From the NCBI GenBank assembly GCA_944325885.1, contig CALVBT010000008.1:1-64000 (forward strand): DNA of 64,000 nucleotides, in the 5' to 3' direction. Both the position numbers and the translations under genes were made by a program. The notes beneath the pieces were generated by a model, which made no database searches, was not told where the DNA came from, and worked only from the letters and a program-made list of their open reading frames with translations. Positions 35,620 through 43,318 of the stretch are shown one piece after another (position 1 is the stretch's first letter; every line of letters starts with the position of its first letter). Source of the stretch: Candidatus Gastranaerophilales bacterium (lineage in GTDB: Bacteria; Cyanobacteriota; Vampirovibrionia; Gastranaerophilales; Gastranaerophilaceae).

Positions 35620-36069
35620 TTACGGACGTTGAGCATCAAGCTCTGCTCTTATTTGTTCTACTGTGATATAGCTTACAGGTGATTTTTCATCTTTTTGAAG
35701 ATATACATCTTTTATTCCTGCCTGAACGATAAATCTTTTGCAAAGTATGCAAATAAAGTTGTGGCCGTAGATGTACATTGTTGCACCTTTGCATCTGTCC
35801 TGACCTGCCTGAATAATTGCGTTTTGTTCTGCGTGGATGCTGCGGCAGGTTTCGTACATTGTGCCTGATGGAATGTTGTTTTCTATACGGTAGCATTTGC
35901 CTATTTCGTAGCAGGAAGTTACCTTTGATGGTGTTCCGTTGTAGCCTGTGGCTTTGATTTTTTTGTCTTCGCCTACAATTACCGCTCCGACTTTTGCTCT
36001 AAAGCAGTTTGAGCGTGTTGCACAGGTTTTTGCTATTTCTAAAAAGTATTCATTCCATGGTTTTATCAT
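35620..36069 (-). CDS. dCMP deaminase (ComEB-like cytidine/deoxycytidylate deaminase)
   Basis: Converts dCMP to dUMP for thymidylate synthesis. The 149-residue protein has the zinc site HAEQNAI (His near residue 78) and CILCKRFIVQAGI (Cys pair near residues 106-109), together with the CRSIHAEQNA and GATMYIYGHNF spacing of deoxycytidylate deaminases. The residue before the first Cys is Ile where Pro is usual. It lies 14 bases after the pilin-like gene and 57 bases before def on the same strand. Confidence 0.9.
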   Translation of the reverse strand: MIKPWNEYFLEIAKTCATRSNCFRAKVGAVIVGEDKKIKATGYNGTPSKVTSCYEIGKCYRIENNIPSGTMYETCRSIHAEQNAIIQAGQDRCKGATMYIYGHNFICILCKRFIVQAGIKDVYLQKDEKSPVSYITVEQIRAELDAQRP

Positions 36070-36083
36070 TTTTATATCCTCAA

Positions 36084-36680
36084 TTATCTGTTATTTTCTG
36101 TTTGTATTGCGTTTAATAGTGCTTCCAGTTGTTTTTGCAGTTCTTCGTTATCGAGCTGCTGTGCATTTATATTGTACGAGTCAGTATTATTTGTATTTCT
36201 GTTTCTGTTTATTCTGTTGTTAGCTCTCAAAGGAGTGTTTCTTGTAGACAAACTTTGGGATTCGTTTTGTTGTTTGGCAAGTTCCTGCTGCAGCATCTGT
36301 GTAAGGGTGTTTAGCATTTGTTCCAGTGCAGCTTGTTTTCTGGCCATTGCATCGAAATCGTAATCATTCCCTTGCGCAAACGAGGTCGTTCCGTCTTCTG
36401 CTATCCAGCCTATAATTTTGCCGTTACGGTCTTTAAAATACAATTTGCCGACAACTACAATCCCCTGCTCTTTGTTTTTTACGTCTGTGCCGAGTCTTAA
36501 GTCCTGCATGCCCGTAGGTGTCAGGGCATGTTTGGCTATTGTGTCAGTCTGCCAGAGGATTACGGCAGGTGCTTTTCTTGCTTTTTTAGTAAGGATTGGT
36601 GCAGATGCAATGGCCACGATACATACTATTAAAAGCGTAATCAATGCTTCTGCCAGCGAAAATGCTCTGTATCTCTCCAT
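36084..36680 (-). CDS. Prepilin-like protein with N-terminal methylation motif
   Basis: The 198-residue protein opens MERYRAFSLAEALITLLIV, a class III signal with Glu at position five after the likely cleavage site and a hydrophobic helix (about residues 9-27), as in type IV pilins and type II secretion pseudopilins. The residue before the cleavage site is Ala rather than Gly. The middle region contains LYFKDRNGKIIGWIAEDG. The C-terminal third is low-complexity Gln/Asn. No pilus assembly gene is adjacent, so it is an isolated pilin-like gene. A second one lies at 60690-61295. Confidence 0.8.
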   Translation of the reverse strand: MERYRAFSLAEALITLLIVCIVAIASAPILTKKARKAPAVILWQTDTIAKHALTPTGMQDLRLGTDVKNKEQGIVVVGKLYFKDRNGKIIGWIAEDGTTSFAQGNDYDFDAMARKQAALEQMLNTLTQMLQQELAKQQNESQSLSTRNTPLRANNRINRNRNTNNTDSYNINAQQLDNEELQKQLEALLNAIQTENNR

Positions 36681-36814
36681 AACTATTCCTCTTTTCCTGA
36701 CTATACTTCTATTTTATTGAGTTTTAGTTTGAAAGTAAAGTCAATATTACATTTATTGCTAAAAAAAAACGTGCATATAGATGAAAAAAAGCCGAAAAAA
36801 TTGAAAAAAAACAC

Positions 36815-36842
36815 TTGCCAATATTTTGTATTCCAATATAAT
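36815..36842 (+). promoter_or_regulatory. Promoter of the HU gene
   Basis: TTGCCA (36815-36820) and consensus TATAAT (36837-36842) are 16 bases apart, 35 bases before the HU ATG; an AAAAGGGG ribosome-binding site follows. Confidence 0.7.
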
Positions 36843-36877
36843 AAGAAATGTACATTTAAGAAAAGGGGTTTACCAAC

Positions 36878-37171
36878 ATGAACAAAGAAGAATTAGTACA
36901 AGAAGTTTCAAAAAAATCTAAAGTTACTCAAAAAGAAACTGCTGAAATCATCAATGCTTTGATGGAAACTATTGAAAAAACAGTTGCTAAAGGCAAAAAA
37001 GTTACTTTAGTTGGTTTTGGTACATTCGAAGCTAGAAAAAGAGCTGCTAGAACTGGCCGTAACCCGCAAACTGGTAAAGAAATCAAAATCGCTGCTAAAA
37101 CAGTACCTGCTTTCTCTGCTGGTAAAAAATTCAAAGAAGCTGTTAACGGTAAAGTAGCTGCTAAAAAATAG
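36878..37171 (+). CDS. hup: HU-family DNA-binding protein
   Basis: Small basic nucleoid protein that bends DNA as a dimer. The 97-residue product has the helical N-terminal half (NKEELVQEVSKKSKVTQKET), the family signature GFGTFEARKRAARTGRNPQT (about residues 47-66) with the DNA-contacting arm Arg-x-Gly-x-Asn-Pro, and a Lys-rich end. Codon use is strongly biased, fitting high expression, as do the good promoter and terminator around it. It is monocistronic. Confidence 0.96.
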   Translation: MNKEELVQEVSKKSKVTQKETAEIINALMETIEKTVAKGKKVTLVGFGTFEARKRAARTGRNPQTGKEIKIAAKTVPAFSAGKKFKEAVNGKVAAKK

Positions 37172-37187
37172 TTGATTAAACTTTTAT

Positions 37188-37222
37188 AAAAAGCGTCCGT
37201 ACTGGTTGTACGGGCGTTTTTT
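37188..37222 (+). terminator. Rho-independent terminator of the HU gene
   Basis: CGTCCGTAC and GTACGGGCG pair (one G-T pair) around TGGTT, followed by a run of T. Confidence 0.85.
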
Positions 37223-37250
37223 GTTTATAAATTTTATGACAGTATAAATA

Positions 37251-37282
37251 AAAAAAGACCCCGAGAAAACGGGGCCTTTTTT
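37251..37282 (-). terminator. Terminator of the rubrerythrin gene
   Basis: CCCCG and CGGGG form the core stem with flanking A and T runs, placed just after the minus-strand stop at 37301. Confidence 0.7.
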
Positions 37283-37300
37283 AGCTTAAACAGGTTTTGT

Positions 37301-37852
37301 TTAGCCGAAATATCTTTTTAACAATCCCTGGAATGCCTGTCCGTGACGAGCTTCGTCTTTGCACATTTCGTGAACTGTGTCATGGATAGCATCGAGGTTG
37401 AGTTCTTTAGCACGTGAAGCAATAGCTTTTTTAGCTGCACAAGCACCTGATTCAGCTTCTACACGCATTTCAAGGTTTTTCTTTGTAGAATTTGTAACAA
37501 CTTCGCCGAGAAGTTCTGCAAATTTTGCAGCGTGTTCAGCTTCTTCCCAGGCTATTCTTTTGTAAGCTTCTGCAACTTCAGGATAGCCTTCTCTGTCAGC
37601 CTGTCTGCTCATTGCAAGGTACATACCTACTTCTGTGCATTCGCCCAGAAAATGGTCTTTCAAACCTTGTTTTACTTCTGCATCAACATCAGCACCTACG
37701 CCGATTCTGTGTTCGTCAGCCCAGCCGATTACGCCTGCGCCTTCTTCTACTTTATTAAATTTTTCAGCAGGAACTCCGCACATAGGGCATTTTTCAGGCG
37801 GGTTATCACCTTCATATACGTAGCCGCATACTGAACATACAAATTTAGCCAT
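37301..37852 (-). CDS. Reverse rubrerythrin (peroxide reductase)
   Basis: Reduces hydrogen peroxide, and often oxygen, using electrons passed through rubredoxin-type iron. In the 183-residue protein the rubredoxin domain is at the N-terminus ([11 protein letters not shown] and [11 protein letters not shown], about residues 6-32) and the di-iron four-helix domain follows ([12 protein letters not shown] near residue 72, EEAEHAAKF near residue 103, [11 protein letters not shown] near residue 164). This is the reversed order relative to classical rubrerythrin. The gene has a near-consensus promoter with a palindrome over the start region, suggesting peroxide- or oxygen-controlled expression. Confidence 0.94.
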   Translation of the reverse strand: MAKFVCSVCGYVYEGDNPPEKCPMCGVPAEKFNKVEEGAGVIGWADEHRIGVGADVDAEVKQGLKDHFLGECTEVGMYLAMSRQADREGYPEVAEAYKRIAWEEAEHAAKFAELLGEVVTNSTKKNLEMRVEAESGACAAKKAIASRAKELNLDAIHDTVHEMCKDEARHGQAFQGLLKRYFG

Positions 37853-37902
37853 AATTTACCTCTTTCATTTACTTACCATAATTCACCTATCAGGAATGAC
37901 TC

Positions 37903-37925
37903 TTATTAAGAATAATTCCTAATAA
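37903..37925 (-). promoter_or_regulatory. Near-perfect 23-bp palindrome at the rubrerythrin start region (operator candidate)
   Basis: The arms TTATTA and TAATAA flank an inner GAAT-A-ATTC, giving a 23-bp palindrome with a single mismatched pair. It lies a few bases downstream of the minus-strand -10 element, spanning the expected transcription start. Fur/PerR-type boxes are AT-rich palindromes of this general kind, but the regulator is not identified. Confidence 0.6.
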
Positions 37926-37929
37926 AATT

Positions 37930-37958
37930 ATTATACACATAGACTTTTGAAAATGCAA
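37930..37958 (-). promoter_or_regulatory. Promoter of the rubrerythrin gene
   Basis: Read on the minus strand, TTGCAT (37958-37953) and TATAAT (37935-37930) are 17 bases apart, about 78 bases before the rubrerythrin ATG. Confidence 0.7.
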
Positions 37959-37983
37959 GTGTTTTTCTTCTAAAAAAATTTTT

Positions 37984-38841
37984 TTATCCTTTTTGCCCTG
38001 AAATTATACGGTCTTTGCCTGATACGTCTTTTAGTATTTCTATATTTTTAAATCCGCTCTCTGTCATAATGTCTTTTATTTCGCATGCCTGATTTTCGCC
38101 TGCTTCAAATAGCAAAAATCCGTTTTCTTTAAGATATGGTGCGCATTGCTTTGTTATTTTTTCATAAAACTCCAGACCTTTTTCGTCAGCAGTAAAGAGA
38201 GCTGATGCAGGTTCAAAGTCTTTGACCTCAATTTGGAGTCCTTCTTTTTGCGACAGCGGAATATAAGGCGGGTTGGACACAATCATGTCGAATTTTTCTT
38301 CGGGCCTTATTTTGCTGAACAAATCCGATTTTCTAAACAATGCTCTGTTCATCAAATCCAGGTGCATTGCGTTGTTTAGAGCTGTTTTTAGTGCTTCGTT
38401 TGAAATATCTATCCCAATGACCTGTGCAGGAGTGAGTTTTGCAATCATACATGCAATACAGCCTGTGCCTGTGCCTATGTCCAGCACCATTTTAAAATCA
38501 TTGTTTTTTATAATTTCAACAGCTTTTTTTACCAGCAGTTCTGTTTCCGGTCTTGGTATCAGTGTTTCTTTTGTGACTTCAAATTTTTTACCCATAAAAT
38601 ATGCATAGCCGAGAATCTGTGCCAGCGGTTCTCTTGTTTTCAGCCTTTTTTCAATGACAGCTTCCAATTTTTGCAAATCTGACGGAGAGGGCATTATGCC
38701 TATTATCAGGTCCTTTGGAGTCAGGCCTGTCAATATTTCTATGGCAAAATCGATTTCTGCAGATGCTTCTTCTGTAGAAAAACCGTTATTCGTATAATTT
38801 TTTATCAAGTCCGATTTCTTCAAGTTTTTGCTGATGTTCAT
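37984..38841 (-). CDS. prmC: Peptide chain release factor N5-glutamine methyltransferase
   Basis: Methylates the GGQ glutamine of release factors RF1 and RF2. The 285-residue protein has the N-terminal helical domain, a SAM-binding LDIGTGTGCIACMIA (about residues 119-133) and the catalytic NPPYIPL (about residue 190). The ATG at 38841 overlaps the 3' end of the upstream gene by 56 bases. This is long but no better internal start is evident, because the helical domain begins soon after. No prfA is adjacent, unlike the common arrangement. Confidence 0.93.
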   Translation of the reverse strand: MNISKNLKKSDLIKNYTNNGFSTEEASAEIDFAIEILTGLTPKDLIIGIMPSPSDLQKLEAVIEKRLKTREPLAQILGYAYFMGKKFEVTKETLIPRPETELLVKKAVEIIKNNDFKMVLDIGTGTGCIACMIAKLTPAQVIGIDISNEALKTALNNAMHLDLMNRALFRKSDLFSKIRPEEKFDMIVSNPPYIPLSQKEGLQIEVKDFEPASALFTADEKGLEFYEKITKQCAPYLKENGFLLFEAGENQACEIKDIMTESGFKNIEILKDVSGKDRIISGQKG

Positions 38842-39325
38842 CCAGTATTTTTCCTATAAGGTTTTTCAAATCAAGTTTTGAAAGTCCTGTTGTTTCTTCT
38901 TTTTTCAACTTATATTTATCACACAATTTGTTGTAATAGTAAATCTGTTTTTTTGTAGCCTGTTCTTTTGACATTTTAAACTCTGCTGCTTTTTTCCTTT
39001 GTTCTTTTGCAAAGGCTTTTTGCTTTTCTATATAGGGCTTTTGGGCTTCTTTTTGTGCTGTTTTTATATCGAGCTGTTTTTTTGTTTCTTTTATCAATGT
39101 TTTTAGCTCTTTTAAAAATTTGTCCTTTTCAAACTCTTCAATAATCCACTCAAAATGGGGATTGTTTTGTTCATAATAGTACTGCTCATCTTCTATAAAA
39201 AGCTCCAGAATTTCGTCTGTGCCAAGGTCTGTGTGTTTTTTTACAAGACTTTTAATAAAGCTGAAAAGAGCAGCTTTTTGATTTTTTGTCAAATCTAAAA
39301 AAAGAGTATTCTTCAAATTTTTCAT
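38786..39325 (-). CDS. Hypothetical helical protein
   Basis: No named family recognised. The 179-residue product is lysine- and glutamate-rich and probably all helical. A central coiled region lies at about residues 75-120. The last 45 residues (KKQIYYYNKLCDKYKLKKEE followed by GLSKLDLKNLIGKILDE) resemble a small helical domain seen in various phage and bacterial proteins that begins T-x-K-Q and ends in a helix after L-S-K. The ATG lies inside the first bases of repeat copy 3, so the repeat supplies its upstream region, with GGAG twelve bases before the ATG. Confidence 0.65.
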   Translation of the reverse strand: MKNLKNTLFLDLTKNQKAALFSFIKSLVKKHTDLGTDEILELFIEDEQYYYEQNNPHFEWIIEEFEKDKFLKELKTLIKETKKQLDIKTAQKEAQKPYIEKQKAFAKEQRKKAAEFKMSKEQATKKQIYYYNKLCDKYKLKKEETTGLSKLDLKNLIGKILDEHQQKLEEIGLDKKLYE

Positions 39326-39420
39326 ATAGTCAACTGACTCCGACTACTTATTGAACCTGTGCATTAATCAAGTCCATTCATTATAAACAAGTCCGGCACA
39401 GGCAACAAGTGCATGGGGTC
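39320..39420 (+). repeat. Interspersed hairpin repeat, copy 3 (complete)
   Basis: Differs from copy 2 at only a handful of positions over about 100 bases, including the same 3' end CATGGGGTC. One arm base differs (CTTATTG instead of CTTGTTG), giving an A-C mismatch in the hairpin. The remaining 84 bases to the next gene contain no recognised feature. Confidence 0.88.
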
Positions 39421-39504
39421 TTCCGCACAGAAACAATACTTAATTGCTTCTTCAACAGAGTATGTACACTTAAACAAGCGAGGCCGCCTCTGACATATAC
39501 ATAA

Positions 39505-39693
39505 TTATCTTAAAAGGTCATTTATATCAAATTTTTTGGTAAGGTGTTCGTTCTTAAATTGCATAAGCTTTTTAAAAATCGGATTTGTTGCTTTTGCACA
39601 GTTTTTTTTATCAAGAGAGTGCTGATTATTTGTATCAGCTTCTTTTGTTTTGTTTTTTTCTAATACTTTCTTGATATCTGTTACCTTTTCCAT
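39505..39693 (-). CDS. Small hypothetical protein
   Basis: A 62-codon frame beginning MEKVTDIKKVLEKNKTKEAD and ending DINDLLR. It is charged and Lys/Asn-rich with one Cys, probably helical, with no membrane segment. There is no clear ribosome-binding site. Its reality rests on being an open frame between ispD and repeat copy 3 with composition like neighbouring hypothetical genes. It could be spurious. Confidence 0.45.
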   Translation of the reverse strand: MEKVTDIKKVLEKNKTKEADTNNQHSLDKKNCAKATNPIFKKLMQFKNEHLTKKFDINDLLR

Positions 39694-39754
39694 TGTATTA
39701 TTTTAACTCATTTTTTTGACTAATTCTATATATATAAAAAACAATTTTAAAAAA

Positions 39755-40429
39755 TTATTGCTCGATTTGTTCATCAAAGAGCATTTGTGCCAGATAAATA
39801 TCTTTTTTTGTTGTGATTTTTATGTTGGAGTAGCTGCCCTCGCTGACATACACTATACAGCCGTCTGCTTCCAGAAGGCCTGCATCGTCTGAAAAACTTT
39901 CGCTTTCGTGTTTTTTGTGAGAGTCTAAAATCAGCTTGTAGTCAAAGATTTGCGGTGTTTGTACATACCAGAGATTATCTCGTTTTGGTGTATCAACGAT
40001 TTTTCCGTCTTCGTCAGCTTTTTTTATTGTGTCTACTGCTTTTACAGCTACTATGGCAGCTTTTTTTTGAATTGCCTTATCCAGACAGTTTTTTATATCT
40101 TTTGTTGTAACAAGGGGTCTGGCTGCATCGTGTATTGCGACAAAATCCGGCTCGCTGCATGCTTTTAATGCATTAAAAACAGAGGCCTGTCTTGTTGCTC
40201 CGCCTCTAACCACCTTAACATTATCCAGATTGTATTTTTTCAGCAGTTCTTTAATAACCGGCTCAAGACTCTCAGATGCCGAAACAATTATCTCACAAGG
40301 ATTTATTGGCAAAAAAGCTTCTATAGAGTGAATGATGACTTCTTTGTCGTGGATTTTTTCCAGCAGCTTGTTAGTTTTTCCGTATCTGCTGGAGCTTCCG
40401 CCTGCTGTGACTATTACGGATAATTTCAA
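39755..40429 (-). CDS. ispD: 2-C-methyl-D-erythritol 4-phosphate cytidylyltransferase
   Basis: Third step of the MEP pathway to isoprenoids: couples MEP to CTP. The 224-residue protein has the nucleotide loop VTAGGSSSRYGKTNKLLEKI (about residues 7-26), the HDAARPLVTTKDI motif (about residue 103) and the signature VKAVDTIKKADEDG. It overlaps thiL by four bases. The MEP pathway is the route expected for a cyanobacterial relative. Confidence 0.95.
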   Translation of the reverse strand: MKLSVIVTAGGSSSRYGKTNKLLEKIHDKEVIIHSIEAFLPINPCEIIVSASESLEPVIKELLKKYNLDNVKVVRGGATRQASVFNALKACSEPDFVAIHDAARPLVTTKDIKNCLDKAIQKKAAIVAVKAVDTIKKADEDGKIVDTPKRDNLWYVQTPQIFDYKLILDSHKKHESESFSDDAGLLEADGCIVYVSEGSYSNIKITTKKDIYLAQMLFDEQIEQ

Positions 40430-41382
40430 TTTGTATTCTCCTCAAAATGTTTAAAAACGTTTTTTTCATATTCTTTTGTTTTTTCTTTATCAAAAGGCCT
40501 GTCAGACACGGTGCCTATTTTGTAAAACATTGTTTTGTCCAGATTATTAAAGGCTTTTTCATCTATTGCAAAGACCAGTTCAAAATCTTCTCCGCCCCAT
40601 AGCATCATATTTTGCCATTGTTGGGGGAAAGTTTCTTTTAGCTCTTTGCTAACTGGAATGGAGTCATAATCTATATCAAAAGCCAAATTGCCGGCCTTTG
40701 ACATCTGGTAAAGCGCATCAGCCAGCCCGTCAGAAGAATCCATCATTGCAAATTCCGTCAGTCCGCATTGTTTTGCTGTTTGCATTAGTATTTTGCTTTT
40801 TTCTGTCTGTGGTTCCGGCAGAAGGTGTTTTTTTATAAGTTTTTGCGGATTTTTTATTCCGTTTTGCAAAAGCTTCAGCCCGCCTGCACTGTCCCCGTGA
40901 ACCCCTGTAACCGCTATGATATCTCCTGCTTTTGCATTTGCTCTTGAGATAGAAATATCATTATATTTTCTGCCGATTGCACATATTGAGATAAAAACTT
41001 TTTCTGAGGCTGTTAAATCACCGCCAATGACTTTGGCATTATATTTTGATACAGCTGTTTCAACACCTTTATAAAATTCGTTTACAAAGCTCTCATCAAC
41101 TGATTTGGGCAAAGAAAGAGAAATCGTTATGTACTCTGGCACCGCTCCTGCCGCAGCAAGGTCTGAGAAATTTACATTTACTGCTTTTTGTGCTAACTCG
41201 AAGACTGTAGTCGTTTTCAAAGAAAAATGAATATCTTCTACGAGGGTATCCTGCGTTATGCACAAATCTGACTGACTTTCTTGTCTTTCTTTTCTTTCTT
41301 TTATCAATGCACAATCATCACCGATATAAGACGAGTCAGACAGATTTTGTTTTATTATTTCAAGAAATTTTTGTTCTTTCAT
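40426..41382 (-). CDS. thiL: Thiamine-monophosphate kinase
   Basis: Phosphorylates thiamine monophosphate to the active cofactor thiamine diphosphate. The 318-residue protein belongs to the PurM/ThiL fold: IGDDCALIKE near residue 20, TQDTLVEDIHFSLKTT (about residues 43-58), GGDLTASEKVFISICAIG (about residues 119-136) and DSSDGLADALYQM (about residue 215). Thiamine diphosphate is used by the PFOR in this window. No TPP riboswitch was recognised upstream. Confidence 0.95.
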   Translation of the reverse strand: MKEQKFLEIIKQNLSDSSYIGDDCALIKERKERQESQSDLCITQDTLVEDIHFSLKTTTVFELAQKAVNVNFSDLAAAGAVPEYITISLSLPKSVDESFVNEFYKGVETAVSKYNAKVIGGDLTASEKVFISICAIGRKYNDISISRANAKAGDIIAVTGVHGDSAGGLKLLQNGIKNPQKLIKKHLLPEPQTEKSKILMQTAKQCGLTEFAMMDSSDGLADALYQMSKAGNLAFDIDYDSIPVSKELKETFPQQWQNMMLWGGEDFELVFAIDEKAFNNLDKTMFYKIGTVSDRPFDKEKTKEYEKNVFKHFEENTN

Positions 41383-41451
41383 ACGCCTATCATAGCATAA
41401 TAAGATTATGCCCGTGAATATGCCCGTGAGTATGTTTGTAGAGAACGAAAA

Positions 41452-42243
41452 TTACTCTTGCTCTATTTCTTTTGCGGCAAGCACAAACTGTGCAATCAAT
41501 TCTGCAATCACAAGGTATATGTAAAAATATACAAACGGTATGAGTATAATCCCTATTATTGTAAATACAAGGATAGAACAGATTATTTGTGCAAATATAC
41601 ACATTGCAATAAATAGCAGAATCAATATAAAGTAATTGCCGGCATTTTTTCTTAAAAGTGAAAATGCTTCTTTGTAGTCTACAAAAGAAAGGATTTTTAA
41701 ATCTTTAAAGAAATTGGCCATCATTAAAGGACAAAATACCATAACGAGAATATATCCAAAAAGACACAATGCACCGAGAAAAGTAAGCACTATAAATGAT
41801 AATGAATTAGCTAAAGCACTGTGCATACAGGCACATCCGCCAAGAGCAACACCCAGCAGTATTGAAAAGACAAGACAAAGAATCAATAAAGGAAGAATAT
41901 ATAAAAAGTATCCGATAAAATATTTTATACCTGTTTTTAAAAATCTTCCGAATTCTGACCAGTCAGGCAAAAGCGAATTTTTGTAATTTATTCTTTTGTT
42001 GGCTGTTTGTGCTACGTATCCTGCGAGTGCAAAGCTTAGTATAAACGAGCAGATAAAACATAAAAAGAATGAAACAACAAACACTATTCCCGACCCTGAT
42101 ACCGCCAGAAGCAGCACCGGAATAACAAATATTGCAAAAATTGCAAGCAAAATTCCGGAGCCTGCCAGCAGTTTGTTCACCCATTGAGGGTCTTTGCTTA
42201 TATATGTCAAAGCTTTTTCAAAGTCTAAATTCATTGATGCCAT
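41452..42243 (-). CDS. DUF4013-like integral membrane protein
   Basis: The 263-residue protein has about six hydrophobic segments (for example about residues 27-50, 52-76, 105-135 and 195-250) separated by short polar loops. The opening DFEKALTYISKDPQWVNKLL is typical of the DUF4013 family, whose function is not established. It lies 70 bases upstream of thiL on the same strand. There is no catalytic motif. Confidence 0.75.
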   Translation of the reverse strand: MASMNLDFEKALTYISKDPQWVNKLLAGSGILLAIFAIFVIPVLLLAVSGSGIVFVVSFFLCFICSFILSFALAGYVAQTANKRINYKNSLLPDWSEFGRFLKTGIKYFIGYFLYILPLLILCLVFSILLGVALGGCACMHSALANSLSFIVLTFLGALCLFGYILVMVFCPLMMANFFKDLKILSFVDYKEAFSLLRKNAGNYFILILLFIAMCIFAQIICSILVFTIIGIILIPFVYFYIYLVIAELIAQFVLAAKEIEQE

Positions 42244-42335
42244 AATGTCTTCTCCTAAAATAATATTAGAATTTTATACGGTTTTTTGCCTGCTACATTG
42301 GACAAAAAAACAGACTAATTAAATTTATTTAATAA

Positions 42336-43253
42336 TTATAACTGTTTTTTATGAGTTTTCAAATTATTAGAAAAAATATAAAATCCCCAGCTAAAGCATT
42401 TATCCATATTTTTAAATTTGTCCAGTCCGGAGTTTCTGTTCATTATTGTATAAATAATAATTCTCAATTTTATAGACAGTTTTTTTGAAAAGATGTTAAA
42501 AAATCTTTTTAGCTTTGATTCTTTTTGCGTATAATTGTAGTTTTGTGTTATTGAAATGAAATTGTTTAATAATTTTTCACAGGTTTCTTCGCTATAATCA
42601 AGATAATCTTCAGGGTCGTCTATTATGTCGTCTTTTGTTATTATTTTGACTTTTGCTCCGCACATTTTTGCTTCTTGCAACAGGAGAGTGCAGTCATCAT
42701 AAGAGTAAAGTGTACCTGTTGTTCTTAAGAGATTCCCCAGTTCCTCTCTTGTTGCCGGATATGACATGTTGATTTCCACTGCATTTTTTAGTTCCGGAAT
42801 TTCTCTGAATTTTCCATTTTTATGTACAAAATAGCAGTCTTGAGTTTTTGGCGAATTGTCGTCATAAAAAATTTTGGTATCTATACACTGGAGTCTTAAT
42901 TGTGTATAATTCTGTCTGTCTGGCCATAAGTATGCGTCTTTCCAGGTAAAAATACACTCGTTATTTTTTATATATGATTCTATATCTTGTTTGTCAGGAT
43001 AGTACAACACCCATCTGACAACGTTTTTAAAGCAAAGAGGATTCCCTTTTACACATTCGGGATAGACAATTATATCGTTTTCTCTTGAATAATCCGAGAT
43101 ATTTTCAGCGTATTTGTATCCTTCCTCTTTTTTACCAAAGCATACCAGCTCTGCCTCAAAGCCTGCTTCGTTGAGTTTTTGTGCCAGCTGGTAAAGCATT
43201 TTTATACCGTTGCTGCTGCTATAGGGGAGTGTATATATAAAATATTTTTTCAT
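42336..43253 (-). CDS. Glycosyltransferase-like protein (GT-B fold suspected)
   Basis: The 305-residue protein starts MKKYFIYTLPYSSSNGIKML with an N-terminal pattern of GT-B enzymes: a first strand, a glycine loop, then LAQKLNEAGFEAELVCF. It includes WVLYYPDKQDIESYI and a later TGTLYSYDDCTLLLQEAKMC (about residues 180-199), which resembles the donor-binding half. The C-terminal 55 residues are basic with a hydrophobic patch. I cannot assign a family or sugar. It is divergent from the metzincin gene. Confidence 0.6.
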   Translation of the reverse strand: MKKYFIYTLPYSSSNGIKMLYQLAQKLNEAGFEAELVCFGKKEEGYKYAENISDYSRENDIIVYPECVKGNPLCFKNVVRWVLYYPDKQDIESYIKNNECIFTWKDAYLWPDRQNYTQLRLQCIDTKIFYDDNSPKTQDCYFVHKNGKFREIPELKNAVEINMSYPATREELGNLLRTTGTLYSYDDCTLLLQEAKMCGAKVKIITKDDIIDDPEDYLDYSEETCEKLLNNFISITQNYNYTQKESKLKRFFNIFSKKLSIKLRIIIYTIMNRNSGLDKFKNMDKCFSWGFYIFSNNLKTHKKQL

Positions 43254-43318
43254 TGTTTATGTTTCCATTTTTATTTTATCATAATGGAGTTTGTTAAAAA
43301 ATATGATATTATTTTTCT

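Noticed and set aside
10791-39420. Three-copy repeat considered as a CRISPR or tandem array
   Set aside because: The copies are about 13-16 kb apart, not regularly spaced, and lie in different orientations with no spacer pattern.
41383-41451. TPP riboswitch upstream of thiL
   Set aside because: The 69-base gap contains no recognisable thi-box motifs and is too short for the full aptamer.
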